From Symbiodinium microadriaticum (lineage: Eukaryota > Sar > Dinophyceae > Suessiales > Symbiodiniaceae), in assembly GCA_001939145.1 (NCBI GenBank), contig LSRX01000067.1, forward strand, positions 118,926 through 182,925: DNA of 64,000 nucleotides, written 5' to 3'. A program made the translations under genes and the position numbers. The notes below the pieces were generated by a model. The model was not told the DNA's origin. It worked only from the letters and a program-made list of their open reading frames with translations, and searched no databases. Of this stretch, positions 51,145-60,547 are shown one piece after another (the stretch's first letter is position 1; each line of letters starts with the position of its first letter).

Positions 51145-51277
51145 GAAGGCGCGAGGAGTGGCTGAGCCCATGTCCGTTCTGGCCCAGGGGAGCTCCCGAA
51201 TGAAGCGGAGCCCCCGGCCAGAGCCTTCGACCCTAGGATCCCTGCAGGAGAGCACCCTCTCCAGCTTCTACTCTTAG
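51145..51277 (+). CDS. Terminal exon, 43 codons, Ser/Pro/Arg-rich
   Basis: After AACCAACGCAG. Reads KARGVAEPMSVLAQGSSRMK, RSPRPEPSTLGSLQESTLSS, FYS, then TAG (51275-51277). Basic Ser-Pro pattern like a phosphorylated tail. Strong open frame directly after a C-type tract. Confidence 0.55.
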
Positions 51278-51889
51278 GGCAGAGATCAGGGGTTTAGTAG
51301 TTATTTTTTTGTAGGGGTATTTATAATGGGGCTTATAGGGTTTAGGGGTTTATAAGATTTAAGGGTTTTCCGTGTTGTTTTTCTTTTCGGAAAGGTATTA
51401 GTATTGAACAGAAACTGAATTCTGCATTTCCGTCATGGTATCATGATTCTTACTTTCCTTCGCGTTGTTTTGGTGCTGCTACTACGAAGAACAAACGAGT
51501 TGCGGCCACTGTCAAATGGTTTGATTGTGCGGACTGCTCTTGTCTGCTTCAGTTTCACTTAAGACCTGCGCGGCACCGAGCAAGATGCTCCGCCGGAGGG
51601 TGGTTCTTTCCGGGCTCTCAGCCACTCACCCCAAAGCCTTAACGCAAGATGCCAGCATCCTACAGCCAAAGCTCTAGACCATGACTACAGTACCGAAGCA
51701 ACAAACCCAAGCTCTTCGACCCTCCCATCCATTGAGAACCCACTGACATGGTGTGGCGCGGTCGGGGAAATGCCGACCCCCGCCTACCACCAGTTATGCA
51801 TTGGAAGAAAAAAATTCCGAATAGTGCTGAACCGGAGGTTTGCAGGACACGCAGGGCTGCCATTGCGGACATGCAAAAGTCTTCGTAGC

Positions 51890-52417
51890 CTCGATCCTTC
51901 ATCATGTATGATCAGTCCTGATGCGTACGAGCAGGAACCCGGTAAAGGGAACCCCGATTTTGAAGCTATGGGCCGTAAGCAAAGTTTCAAAGCCAGCACT
52001 TCAGGAACATGGACCTGAGCGACGTGAAAGCTGCAGTGCGGACAGATCCCTTCATGGCTTTAGACCGTCTTAGGTCCGAGTTCCAGGACGGGCTTGGGTT
52101 TCAGTGTTGTTCGGGGTTGTACGAAGAATGAGTTTCAAATTCGCATTGCAGTAACAGAAAGCCTGGATGAGGGAGCGCGATCCGAGATGAGGTCTTGGGC
52201 CCTCAACCCTAAGCCTTTATCCCCCTTTAAGATCCCACTTCTTCTAGTAGAGGAGATCGCAAAGATCCAGCACTTTGGGGGCGGCTCTGTGGCCAGCGGC
52301 AGCGTAACACCCAGCAGCGCACGGAGCAGTGCCTCCCCGTCCATGTCCATGAGGAAGGCGCCACTTTCCAGCCTTAGTGTTCCATTGTTCCGGTTCTTCA
52401 GGGCTGGCAGCGTATAA
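51890..52417 (+). CDS. Gene fragment, two to three exon candidates
   Basis: 51905-52003: SPDAYEQEPGKGNPDFEAMG and RKQSFKASTSG. 52005-52097 after GCACTTCAG: NMDLSDVKAAVRTDPFMALD and RLRSEFQDG. 52248-52417 after ACTTCTTCTAG: EEIAKIQHFGGGSVASGSVT, PSSARSSASPSMSMRKAPLS and on to TAA, a Ser-rich C-terminus. Phases between the last two do not fit, so a border is wrong or an exon is missing. Unknown function. Confidence 0.45.
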
Positions 52418-52669
52418 GGGCCTTAATAGTTTGAATAGGGTGTCGGGGTATATTTTAGAATATTGATGATTTTTGCCTTGTATTCGTCATCATAGCTGTG
52501 GGTGTGAAAATCCTGTGGCGAAATCAAAGGCCGTGAACATACCGGGCTCCCTGGAAGGTTAAAGCCTAAGCCGTTACCCCTAAACGGATATGCTTCGCAC
52601 CCTGAAAGTCCACGCAACTGCAAGACATAGAACACTAAACGTCACGACGTTTAATCCCTCAGCCCTGCA

Positions 52670-52711
52670 CCCTAAACCCTAAACCCGAAACCCTAAATCC
52701 TATCTCTCAAG
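52670..52711 (+). repeat. Short CCCTAAA tract before an exon
   Basis: CCCTAAACCCTAAACCCG and AAACCCTAAATCC, then TATCTCTCAAG. Confidence 0.8.
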
Positions 52712-52825
52712 GACTCCAAGCCCGCGGCCCTACTGAGCCTTTCTGCCATCCCAGGAAGACCGAGCCGCATAGCCTCAGTTCGCTACGTGAGGCCTTCGGC
52801 TGTAGGCTTTGGGTACAGGATAAGA
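52712..52825 (+). CDS. Candidate internal exon, 38 codons, phase 0-0
   Basis: Reads DSKPAALLSLSAIPGRPSRI and ASVRYVRPSAVGFGYRIR, and ends at GTCTGGGGTTCAGC, followed by GGGTTTAGGGGGTGGGGGG at 52848. CCCTAAA on the left, TTTAGGG on the right, exact codon multiple. Unknown function. Confidence 0.5.
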
Positions 52826-53094
52826 GTCTGGGGTTCAGCATACTGTAGGGTTTAGGGGGTGGGGGGTTTAAAGAGGTAATTTTAATTAATCTTAAAGGTT
52901 TCAGAGGGTTTCGATGATGGTTTATAAGAAATTACGGCCCCGCGGAATACACAGGATTTACGGCCTAGATTGTTGGCTCGAGGGTATGAGGTGCGTTTTA
53001 GAAGTTTTCTGCTCAGTAGGAGCGTCTGCGTCTTCGTAGCCGTAGGAAGCAGCAGGCTGTAGCAGTACCAGTATGTGAAGCAGCAGCAATAGCA

Positions 53095-53125
53095 GTTGCA
53101 GTAGCAGTCGAAGAGCAGTAGTAAC

Positions 53126-53160
<35 letters not shown>

Positions 53161-53345
53161 GAGTAAAAGTAGTAGTAGTAGTCGTAATGGTAGTGGTAGT
53201 GGTAGTGGTAGTGGTAGTGGTAGTGGTAGTGGTAGTGGTAGTGGTGGTAGTGGTAGTGGTAGTGGTAGTGGTAGTGGTAGTGGTAGTGGTGGTAGTAGTA
53301 GCTGTAGGAGTAGGAGCAGCAGTAGCCGTAGCAGTAGCAATATGC
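53095..53345. repeat. AGT / GGTAGT microsatellite
   Basis: (AGT)n, then (GGTAGT)n, then degenerate AGCAGTAGC. Poly-Val, poly-Thr and Leu-Pro frames are artefacts. Confidence 0.95.
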
Positions 53346-53904
53346 GCAGCAGCGGACCTAATAGCCGTAATCGCCGTCGTGACAAAAAAAACATCAGGAG
53401 CCAGAACAATGATCGGGACAATCACAGCATCAGCCGGAATGTAATGACAAGACGAAGCCTGAGCAATAACAAGAAGGCCAGCAATATCCAAGCAACAGGA
53501 CCGCTGACCTTCACAGCCAGCAGCCAGCAGCCAGCAGAGCCTTAGGTTTCGAAGTCGTAGTAGTAACGGCAATAAGCAGCATGCCAGCACTACTTAAGAT
53601 CGAAGCTAGCAGTCAACACGCGCAGCAGTTGCAAGAATACCGTCACAACCCACCTCTTCCAAATAAAGTTGGTTTAGAAACGCACAGTCGTAGTGATGCT
53701 TGTAGCAAAAAGCAAAGCGCATGCATGGATGATGGCAAACACATTGCATGAGTTGATGCTTGTGATCAGCATAGACACAAATCACCTTAACCACCAACAA
53801 CAATACTAACGATAACTGCCGCATTTTGGCAGGAAGTCTCTAGGAAAAGAAAAGGAAAACAACCAAGCCCTAAAACCTTGAACTCCTAAGCCACCAACTC
53901 CGTC

Positions 53905-54014
53905 GTACCAGTAACCTTATTCGGCTTGTCCCAGTTGTGAGAGCTGAGATCCCCAAATCCCCGAACCAACCCGAAACCCCAAACCCTAAACGCTCAAAGC
54001 TCGACATGTTCCAG
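53905..54014 (+). repeat. Block 1 copy and CCCTAAA words before an exon
   Basis: TTCGGCTTGTCCCAGTTGTG, AGAGCTGAGATCCCC, then ACCCGAAACCCCAAACCC and TAAACGC, ending 15 bases before the exon at 54015. Confidence 0.6.
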
Positions 54015-54077
54015 GCTTCTTCGAGGTCCTCGGAGCGCTCACGGCTGAGCGGCCGCTTCTTTGCAAGGCTTTTTACA
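54015..54077 (+). CDS. Candidate internal exon, 21 codons, phase 0-0
   Basis: After ATGTTCCAG. Reads ASSRSSERSRLSGRFFARLF and T up to GTGATT. Basic Ser/Arg-rich. Good 3' splice border and exact codon multiple. Confidence 0.45.
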
Positions 54078-54421
54078 GTGATTATACAGTCCTTTGGTAT
54101 TACTCTCTAGGGTTCTATGGAGTTTTATAGGGTTCTAGAGTTCTATAAAGCCCCCCACAGGGTTTATGCATCATGTTGCTTTCGAGCTTTGATTTTTTGG
54201 GAGTTTGCAGTTTTGAGTTGGGTTTGTCGGGGGCTAGAGTGATGTCGCTGATTTGCTGCTATGTTGTTGTGGCATTTGGTAACAATGTCGTTGTCTTTAG
54301 TAACTTTAGTATTTCTCTCTTCCCTTTCCTCTTGCACGGCTTCCCTCCTTCCGCCTCTCCATCCGACTCCCTCAAGGGTACAGATGCCCTTCTCAGAACC
54401 CTTCAAGAATAGGAACCCCAG

Positions 54422-54537
54422 ACCGAGGCAAGGTCGTGGAGGAGTCCTTCTCGCCGGTGTCCCTCCGGGATGGCTTGTCTCCGCGGGATGGCCTGTCCGC
54501 CCGGCGGAAGACTTCCCCAGAGCTTCTAGAGACCCAG
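54422..54537 (+). CDS. Candidate internal exon
   Basis: Between AGGAACCCCAG and CCCAG/GTGAAGG. Two leftover bases, then RGKVVEESFSPVSLRDGLSP and RDGLSARRKTSPELLETQ. Contains an RDGLS duplication. Likely the same gene as the exons at 54015 and 55129, though phases leave at least one join unresolved. Confidence 0.5.
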
Positions 54538-54679
54538 GTGAAGGAACCGACTGATATTGACAGTTTCGTTTTGGTTGTCGTCGCTGCAGCTTCTATTGCT
54601 GCTGCTGCGGCCGCTGTGCTCAAGCTACCGTTACCCCTCATTCGCCTGCTGTCCTAATTAAATCTTGTGCGACTACTGC

Positions 54680-54799
54680 TACTATGACTAGTACTATTAC
54701 TATTACTGTTACTGTTACTGCTACTGTTACTGTTACTGTTTCTGTTGCTTTTATTGTTACTGCTACTGTTACTGTTGCTGTTGCCGTTGCTGCTGCTGT

Positions 54800-54841
<42 letters not shown>

Positions 54842-54900
54842 GACGACGACGACGACGACGACGACGACTACGACTACGACTACGACGACTACTACTACCT
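54680..54900. repeat. CTG / CTA / ACG trinucleotide-rich stretch
   Basis: ACTGTTACTGCTACTG passing to (CTA)n and (ACG)n. It lies in the intron between the exons at 54422 and 55129. Confidence 0.92.
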
Positions 54901-55128
54901 TGTTATGTTGCCGTTCCGGCAGTTCCGGCGCGGCATTTACTACCTGTAAGTATCGTTGTTTCATTTGATTGGTTAGCAAGGTCACCAGCACCAAGCACGG
55001 ACCGGAGAGAGGTACTGTGGTGTCACCGGATGTGATTTCAGCCTTGCACTACACTATTCCTGCATGGTTGTAACGGCGGTTCTTTGAGAGTTCCATAAAG
55101 ACATTATTGGGTTTCTGAAAGGTTACAG

Positions 55129-55214
55129 CGTACTTTGTGCCTTTCGGAAAAAGCGCCTGCAAGGAGAAGTGGCTTCAGGAGCGCTTGGCCGAGCAGGCCG
55201 CTAAACGGCCTTGA
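55129..55214 (+). CDS. Candidate terminal exon, 27 codons
   Basis: After AAAGGTTACAG. Two leftover bases, then YFVPFGKSACKEKWLQERLA and EQAAKRP, then TGA. A strong amphipathic helix. A second frame (RTLCLSEKAPARR) is also open. CCCTAAACCC follows the stop. Confidence 0.45.
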
Positions 55215-55229
55215 ACCCTAAACCCTCAC

Positions 55230-55275
55230 CCACTTACCTCGCCCGGCTTGTCCCAGTTGTGAGTGCTCCGAAACC
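55230..55275 (+). repeat. Block 1 copy
   Basis: ACCTCGCCCGGCTTGTCCCA, then GTTGTGAGTGCTCCGAAACC. Here it is not followed by a CCCTAAA tract. Confidence 0.6.
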
Positions 55276-55899
55276 CGGAGACAGAGAGCTAGTGTTCGAA
55301 TACGACACACCAGGCAGAAGCTTGAGCTCTTGCGATTCGTCCTTGCACATCCTTGTAGGAAATACCCTTCCTTCATCTTGGAACACAGGCCCCATGGCTC
55401 AAACCAGTGCCTCAATGTCACCCTAATGTTAAGGCCGAGAGCAGTGCATCCTGGAGCTTCCATGACCTACTCGTGCTTGCTACGCCCCGGGATTCACCCC
55501 TCTTTCCTAAACCTTAAACCTAAGACCTAAGCTCGGTACAAGCTGCTAGGATGCTGAACTGGAGCGGCTTCGTGCAGCTTTGGCGGCAGCGGGCCGGGCC
55601 GTGGCTAATCTGAGCACTAGGGTTGAGGTTTCCCCCTCAGGCAAAGCAGTATTCAGAGCCTTATGCGTTAGAACCTCTTGTTCTTGTAAGCCCTACACCT
55701 TTAACACCCCAAGGTAAAGCCGAGTCTATAGGGGTTCCTTCTCTTTTGGACTGTCGTATAAAAGAGCCCTGAAGAAAGCCCTAAAGTCGTAAAGCCTCCA
55801 AGTCCGAAAGCCCTAAACACTAAACTTCTTGGCCGACGAAAACCAGGCTGGCGGACCCTGCCTGGCTTTCCCAACCCTTACAGCAACCCTTGTAGAAGC

Positions 55900-56004
55900 C
55901 CTTACAAAAAAAAACCCTAAACCCTAAGCCCAGAACCCTAAACCTCAAACCCTAAAACCCTAAACCCTAAACCCTAAACCTCAAACCCTAAACCCGACAC
56001 CAAG
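55900..56004. repeat. CCCTAAA tract before an exon
   Basis: Near-perfect CCCTAAACCCTAAACC units, ending CCCGACACCAAG. Confidence 0.85.
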
Positions 56005-56085
56005 TTTCAGAAGCTAGGTGGAGTTGGCCTCGAAGCCATCCTCGGCCAATGGTTCCCCGGAGCTGGAGCCAAAGCCATGGGCTTA
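56005..56085 (+). CDS. Candidate exon, frame uncertain
   Basis: One frame reads FQKLGGVGLEAILGQWFPGA and GAKAMG, another (after AAGCTAG) reads VELASKPSSANGSPELEPKP. The right side passes into TTAGGATC and then a TTTAGGG-type tract near 56130-56270. Confidence 0.35.
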
Positions 56086-56554
56086 GCTTTGCTTGGGCTT
56101 AGGATCATACTGGGGGCGTTATAGAACTTTAGGGTTTTGGGGGCATACAGGGGGCGTTATAGAGTTAGGTTTGGGGTCTGGGGTTTCGGGTTTTGGAGGC
56201 TGAGGTTTAGGCGGTTTAGAGTTTAGGGTTTATCTTTTGGGGTTTAGGGCAGTTTAGGGTTTAGTTTCCCGGCTGGCTGCGAGAGTCCTGGTTGCGAAAG
56301 GGTTTATATATTATATAGGGTTAGGTTTCAGGTCATGCTGCTCTTCGTGTGTTTAGAATGGACCTTTCAAGGGTTCTATGGGGCTCGATAGGGTTTTGTA
56401 GTGGTTTTGTTCTTGAAATCTTGCAGGGTTCGGTACAGATTTTTGCAAATACACGCTAAACCCTAAACCCCTAAACCCATGCCATGTTGGGTGTGCCCGG
56501 TGCTGGGTGGGATTGGTCCTTAGACTTGGTTATTTCCTGTTGCTTGCTTCCACA

Positions 56555-56670
56555 TGGGATGTTATGTCATGTATCACGCCGACCTCGAACCATTAACCTC
56601 GCCTGGCTTGTCCGAGTTGTGAGAGGGTAAACCCCTAAACCCTGAACCCCTAAACCTTAAACGATTGAAT
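56555..56670 (+). repeat. Block 1, most complete copy, with CCCTAAA end
   Basis: GGGATGTTATGTCATGTATC, ACGCCGACCTCGAACCATTA, ACCTCGCCTGGCTTGTCCGA, GTTGTGAGAGGGTAAACCCC, TAAACCCTGAACCCC. The first half matches 793-846 and the second half 20505-20560. Confidence 0.7.
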
Positions 56671-57552
56671 CTACCGCGAGTTTTGAGTATGAGAATCCGA
56701 CAAACCTCGACTGTTCTGAGCTGCTCCTGCGGCCAGTGACCCACTGACAAAGGCTAATATACCATTTGGTCATCGGGGGGGAGTCTCTTCAAGGGAGAGT
56801 AGTGATTGGGTGGCTTAGAATGCTTTGTATGGTTCTTACTTGCCTGATATTGGTTGGTATGGTGACTACTATTTCTCTCTTTCTGAAGAGGTTAGGTTCA
56901 GGTAGCAAGCTCGGACGTAACCTGCCATGCCTGCGCGAGCGAGTGTGTGAGTCCAAACCCTAAACCCGGTGTAGGGCTGGCAGCTACTGTAGCAGGTTGA
57001 AGGGTTGGGGTCTCGGGTTCATGGTTTCAGGTGAGAGGTAGGGTTTAGCATCGAGAGTTGAGGGCTTTAGGGGTTTGGGGAGTAGCATCGAGGGTTTAAG
57101 GCTTCATATTCAGGGTCTTAGTACATTGCAGTCCCTGCTGAAAAAAGGGGTTTTCAAGAAGGACTTGGGGTTTGAGTCTTGTCTTCTTCTTCGTCCGTTT
57201 GGCGGCTGTTTCTTGCTGCTGGTCTATTGGTTTTAATTCCTTTCTCGCCCTACCCCTTCTTAAACACCATGAAGCCACGCCACATTAGCCCTGCAAGGCC
57301 AAATGAGCCCAAGCTCTGAGAAACTAGGGTTAAAGCCCTATCAAGCCCCATTCAGCTTTATGTAGCCCTGCTGAACCCTAAAGCTTTGAATAACTGTAAA
57401 TAGCTTGATGGGGGTTAGCCTAGCTATTGTAAGAAGCAACAAGCCGTTTGAGCCTCCACACAAAACAGCGAGGAACCAATTATGAACATTCGAGAGCCGC
57501 CCGCAGAGAGACCTCACAAGACTCCCGGACACCTTCATAGAGGCTTCATCTG

Positions 57553-57622
57553 GGTAGTTCTCTCTGTGAGGGTTCCTTTTTCAGGTCCCCAAAATAGTAC
57601 GGCATCCTTATAAAACGGACCT
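57553..57622. mobile_element. MITE family GTAGTTCTC, truncated copy
   Basis: Starts GGTAGTTCTCTCTGTGAGGG and contains GGTCCCCAAAATAGTACGGC, as in copy 2. The right inverted end is missing. Confidence 0.55.
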
Positions 57623-57649
57623 GAAGAAAACAACCCAAAGCCCTCCTTG

Positions 57650-57740
57650 AAGTGAGAGGCCTCGGCCGGATGCCGGCCCAGCTCTTCCGGAGCCCACCGC
57701 CACGCCGCTGCTTTGTGCCACCGCCTTGAGGCAGACCCGG
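57650..57740 (+). CDS. Exon-like island, low support
   Basis: GC-rich stretch between CAACCCAAAGCCC and GGGTTTAGGGCGTAGGG. A + frame reads RPDAGPALPEPTATPLLCAT and ALRQTRLK. Minus frames are open too. Confidence 0.3.
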
Positions 57741-58299
57741 TTGAAGGGTTTAGGGCGTAGGGTTTGGAGGGTTTTGGGTTCAGGGTTTAGGGCCTGAGGG
57801 TTCCGGGGGTTTTCAGAGGGCTCTACATTAAGAATGGGCGCTAGCCGGCTCCTCACTGCCTGCTGAAAGGGGTTCAGGGTTTAGGGGTGAAGGGTGGGTT
57901 TAGGGTTTAGAGTCTGTAAGTGCCGCTTCCCCGCTGATTGGCAGAGTCTGGGTTCAAAACAAGGGTTTTAGGGTTTATGGTGCGGGAGGGCAGAGCGGGC
58001 TTGGGGCAACCAGTGTGATTACTCCTGTTATCTATCATCGACAATCACCCGTACTTCTGTGTTTGACTGTGGCTTGTCGTTGCATCCCGGTTTCATGCAG
58101 CTCTTCGATGGTTTCATGGCCTTGTTGACGTATGGCTTCTCTGATCTCGTCAGCTCTCTGAAGGTCGTCTATGTCTAGGTTTCTCCTGGGTGGCAGATTC
58201 AAGTCCGAAGGCTAAGGTTCGACGGCTTTGGGCTCGGAGAATCGAAGCCGATAAGCCCCAACTACCTTACCTCAACACCCTAACCCTCAACCCTCCACT

Positions 58300-58730
58300 G
58301 TAGTGAGTGCTGAACCCTCCACTAAACTAAAGACCTAAGCGCGCAAACCTTGAAGCAACCATAAACCCTAAAACAAACTCAAGCCTTAAATGAAACCGAA
58401 ACCCTTAAGCCAACCTAAACCCTAAAGCAAGCCTAAACCCTGAATTGAATGTCTAAGCCCTAAAGTATACACCTAAACACCAAAGGAATCCTACCTAAAC
58501 CCCAAAGTAAGCCTAAACCCTAAACCCTAAACCCTAAAGTTTTATCAAACCCTAAAGGAAGCTTAAACCCTGAATTGAATGTCTAAGCCCTAAAGTATAC
58601 ACCTAAACAACAAAGGAATCCTACCTAAACCTCAAAGTAAGCCTAAACCCTAAACCCTAAACCCTAAAGTATGCTTAAACCCTAAAGTAAGCTTAAACCC
58701 TAAATTGAATGTTTCAGCCCCAAAACCCCC
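58300..58730. repeat. CCCTAAA tract with a 130-base higher-order unit
   Basis: The word TGAATTGAATGTCTAAGCCC occurs at 58441 and 58571 and, slightly changed, at 58701, exactly 130 bases apart each time. Each unit also carries AAAGTATACACCTAAACA and AAAGGAATCCTACCTAAACC. The tract ends at the exon at 58734. Confidence 0.9.
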
Positions 58731-58733
58731 CAG

Positions 58734-58819
58734 CTATGCTCAGCAGGAAAGGGCCAGGGCCTCCCAAAAACCTCCCAAGGCCCCAAGGCCATCCCTGAGC
58801 CCCGGACTCTGAAGATCCC
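58734..58819 (+). CDS. Candidate exon between C-type and G-type tracts
   Basis: After AAAACCCCCCAG. One frame reads LCSAGKGQGLPKTSQGPKAI and PEPRTLKIP up to GTGAGGG. Another reads YAQQERARASQKPPKAPRPS, LSPGL and stops. The right flank is a long TTAGGG-type tract (58860-59220). Confidence 0.45.
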
Positions 58820-58849
58820 GTGAGGGCCCTAGAGCCCTAGGGGATCCTT

Positions 58850-59220
58850 AAAGGAGTTAGGGCCCTAGAGCCCTAAAAGGGATCCTTAAAGGAGTTAGGG
58901 CCTGTGGGCCTTAGGGTTTATGCCTTAGGGCCTTAGGGTAGAGGAGTTAGGGCCTTAGGGTTTAGGGTTTAGGGTAGAGGAGTTTGGGCCTTAGGGCCTG
59001 TGGGTTTAGGGTAACAGAGGTCGGGCCTTGGGGCTTAGGGTTTAGGCTTCAGGGTAAAAGAGTTAGGGCCTTAGGGCTTAGGGCATCCTTAAAGGAGCTA
59101 GGGTTTAGGAATTAGGCTTTGGCATCCTTAACGGAGTTGTGGCCTTTGGGTTGAGGGGTTTAGGGCATGATTGAAAAAAAAGACACGGTTTGGGGCCGTT
59201 TAGGGTTTAGGGTACAGCAT
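58850..59220 (+). repeat. TTAGGGCC / TTTAGGG-type tract
   Basis: GTTAGGGCCTTAGGG, GGGTTTAGGGTAGAGGAG and AAAGGAGTTAGGGCC words repeat over about 360 bases, the G-type partner of the tract at 58300-58730. Confidence 0.85.
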
Positions 59221-60039
59221 CCTTACAGGTACACCAATAGTAGAACCCTGACGGGAACCCCGAAAGTAGAGCCTTTAAAAGGAACCTCAACACTACAGCC
59301 CTTACTGTAAGGGTTCCTGCAACAGGGTTCCTTTCAGGGTTCCGTTTAAGGAACCCGAAACCCCAAAATACCCTTAAAGGAGAACCCTTGGAGGAATCCT
59401 GAAAGGAAGCTCCCACAGAGAGAGAGAGAGAGAGAGGCACACGGTCTCCGCCTGCGGAGAGGGTCTCTTTTGCTCCGCGGCTACTAGGGCTTTGGAGGCC
59501 ATGAAAGCACGAAATATTGGGAGTCTTAACAATCAGAGTCGTGTTCTTTTGATGGTTCCTTCAACCCTAAACCCTAAACCCAGGTTACTTTAAGAGGTGC
59601 TGCAAGGGTTGTTCTAAATGCTTCAGGATAGGAGCCTTGAGGCTTCTTTTTAGGATGCTTTTTGGTTTCGGGGCTTCAGGAGGCTTTGGGGGTTTGGGGT
59701 TCCTTTGCTTTGGGGGTTTGGGGCTGTAGATTTGGTTCCTGACGGTTTTGAGGGGTTTTTGGGGGTTCAGGGCTCCAGGCGTAAGGGTTTAAACGTTTAG
59801 GTTTGTAAGTTGATACTTCAGGGAGGGGTTGCGGAGGGCTCTACTTCCTAAATCGGGGCTTAGACGCTTGTTGACGGGTTTGGGGTTCAGGGGCGTCGAG
59901 TTTCTTTCGAAGGGGGGGTTGTGCTTGGGTTAAGAGGTGGGATCTTAGAGTTACGGGGTTTGTGGCGGATGATGTCGGCTTTCGCACAAGGCGACAGCTG
60001 CATCTTCAACTTCGGTGTTAGCTAGCCTTCTATACCCGA

Positions 60040-60180
60040 AGACTAAGCCCTGATCCCGAAACCCTAGATATCCAAACGTTAAACCCTAAACCCCAAACCC
60101 TAAACCCTAAACCCCGAACACTAAACCCTAAACCCGAAACCCTCAACCCTATTTATTCCCTGAGCCCTATTCCCTCAACC
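60040..60180. repeat. CCCTAAA-type tract at an intron 3' end
   Basis: CCCTAAACCCCAAACCCTAA and variants, ending in CCTCTCTCTTTCAG. Confidence 0.85.
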
Positions 60181-60192
60181 TCTCTCTTTCAG

Positions 60193-60276
60193 AGCACCGG
60201 GTCCCAAACCCTTCACGGATGCCATGACCGGCAGTCCGAGCGTAGATCCATGAAGGAGGAACGGAAGAATGAGTAA
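60193..60276 (+). CDS. Terminal exon, 27 codons, basic/polar
   Basis: After CTCTCTCTTTCAG, a strong 3' splice site. Reads STGSQTLHGCHDRQSERRSM and KEERKNE, then TAA. No domain. Confidence 0.5.
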   Translation, partial: STGSQTLHGCHDRQSERRSMKEERKNE

Positions 60277-60547
60277 GGGCACTGGTGGGAGGTTCTAATC
60301 AATCGGGGTCATCAAGGTGGGTTTTCTCTGTCCCCCGACTCATATCTCTCGGACGAAGTCCCGCGAGCTTTGCAGAAGATCCTCCGGGATTCTCTCCATA
60401 CGATGTTACAACCCTTCAGATTTGTTTTTGGCTCGTTGTCTACCTGGCCAATGAGTATTTTTAGTTAACCCTAAACCATGAGCCCTAATCCCTAAACCTT
60501 AGACGCTTAATGCTATGCTCCAAGACGTCGCTTCCATCCAATTGCAG

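Noticed and set aside
55230-55310. tRNA gene or tRNA-derived SINE from block 1 (TTGTCCGAGTTGTGAGAG resembles an A box)
   Set aside because: No consistent B box at the right distance and no acceptor stem. One GTGTTCGAATAC near 55290 is in a single copy only. A SINE origin stays possible but is unsupported.
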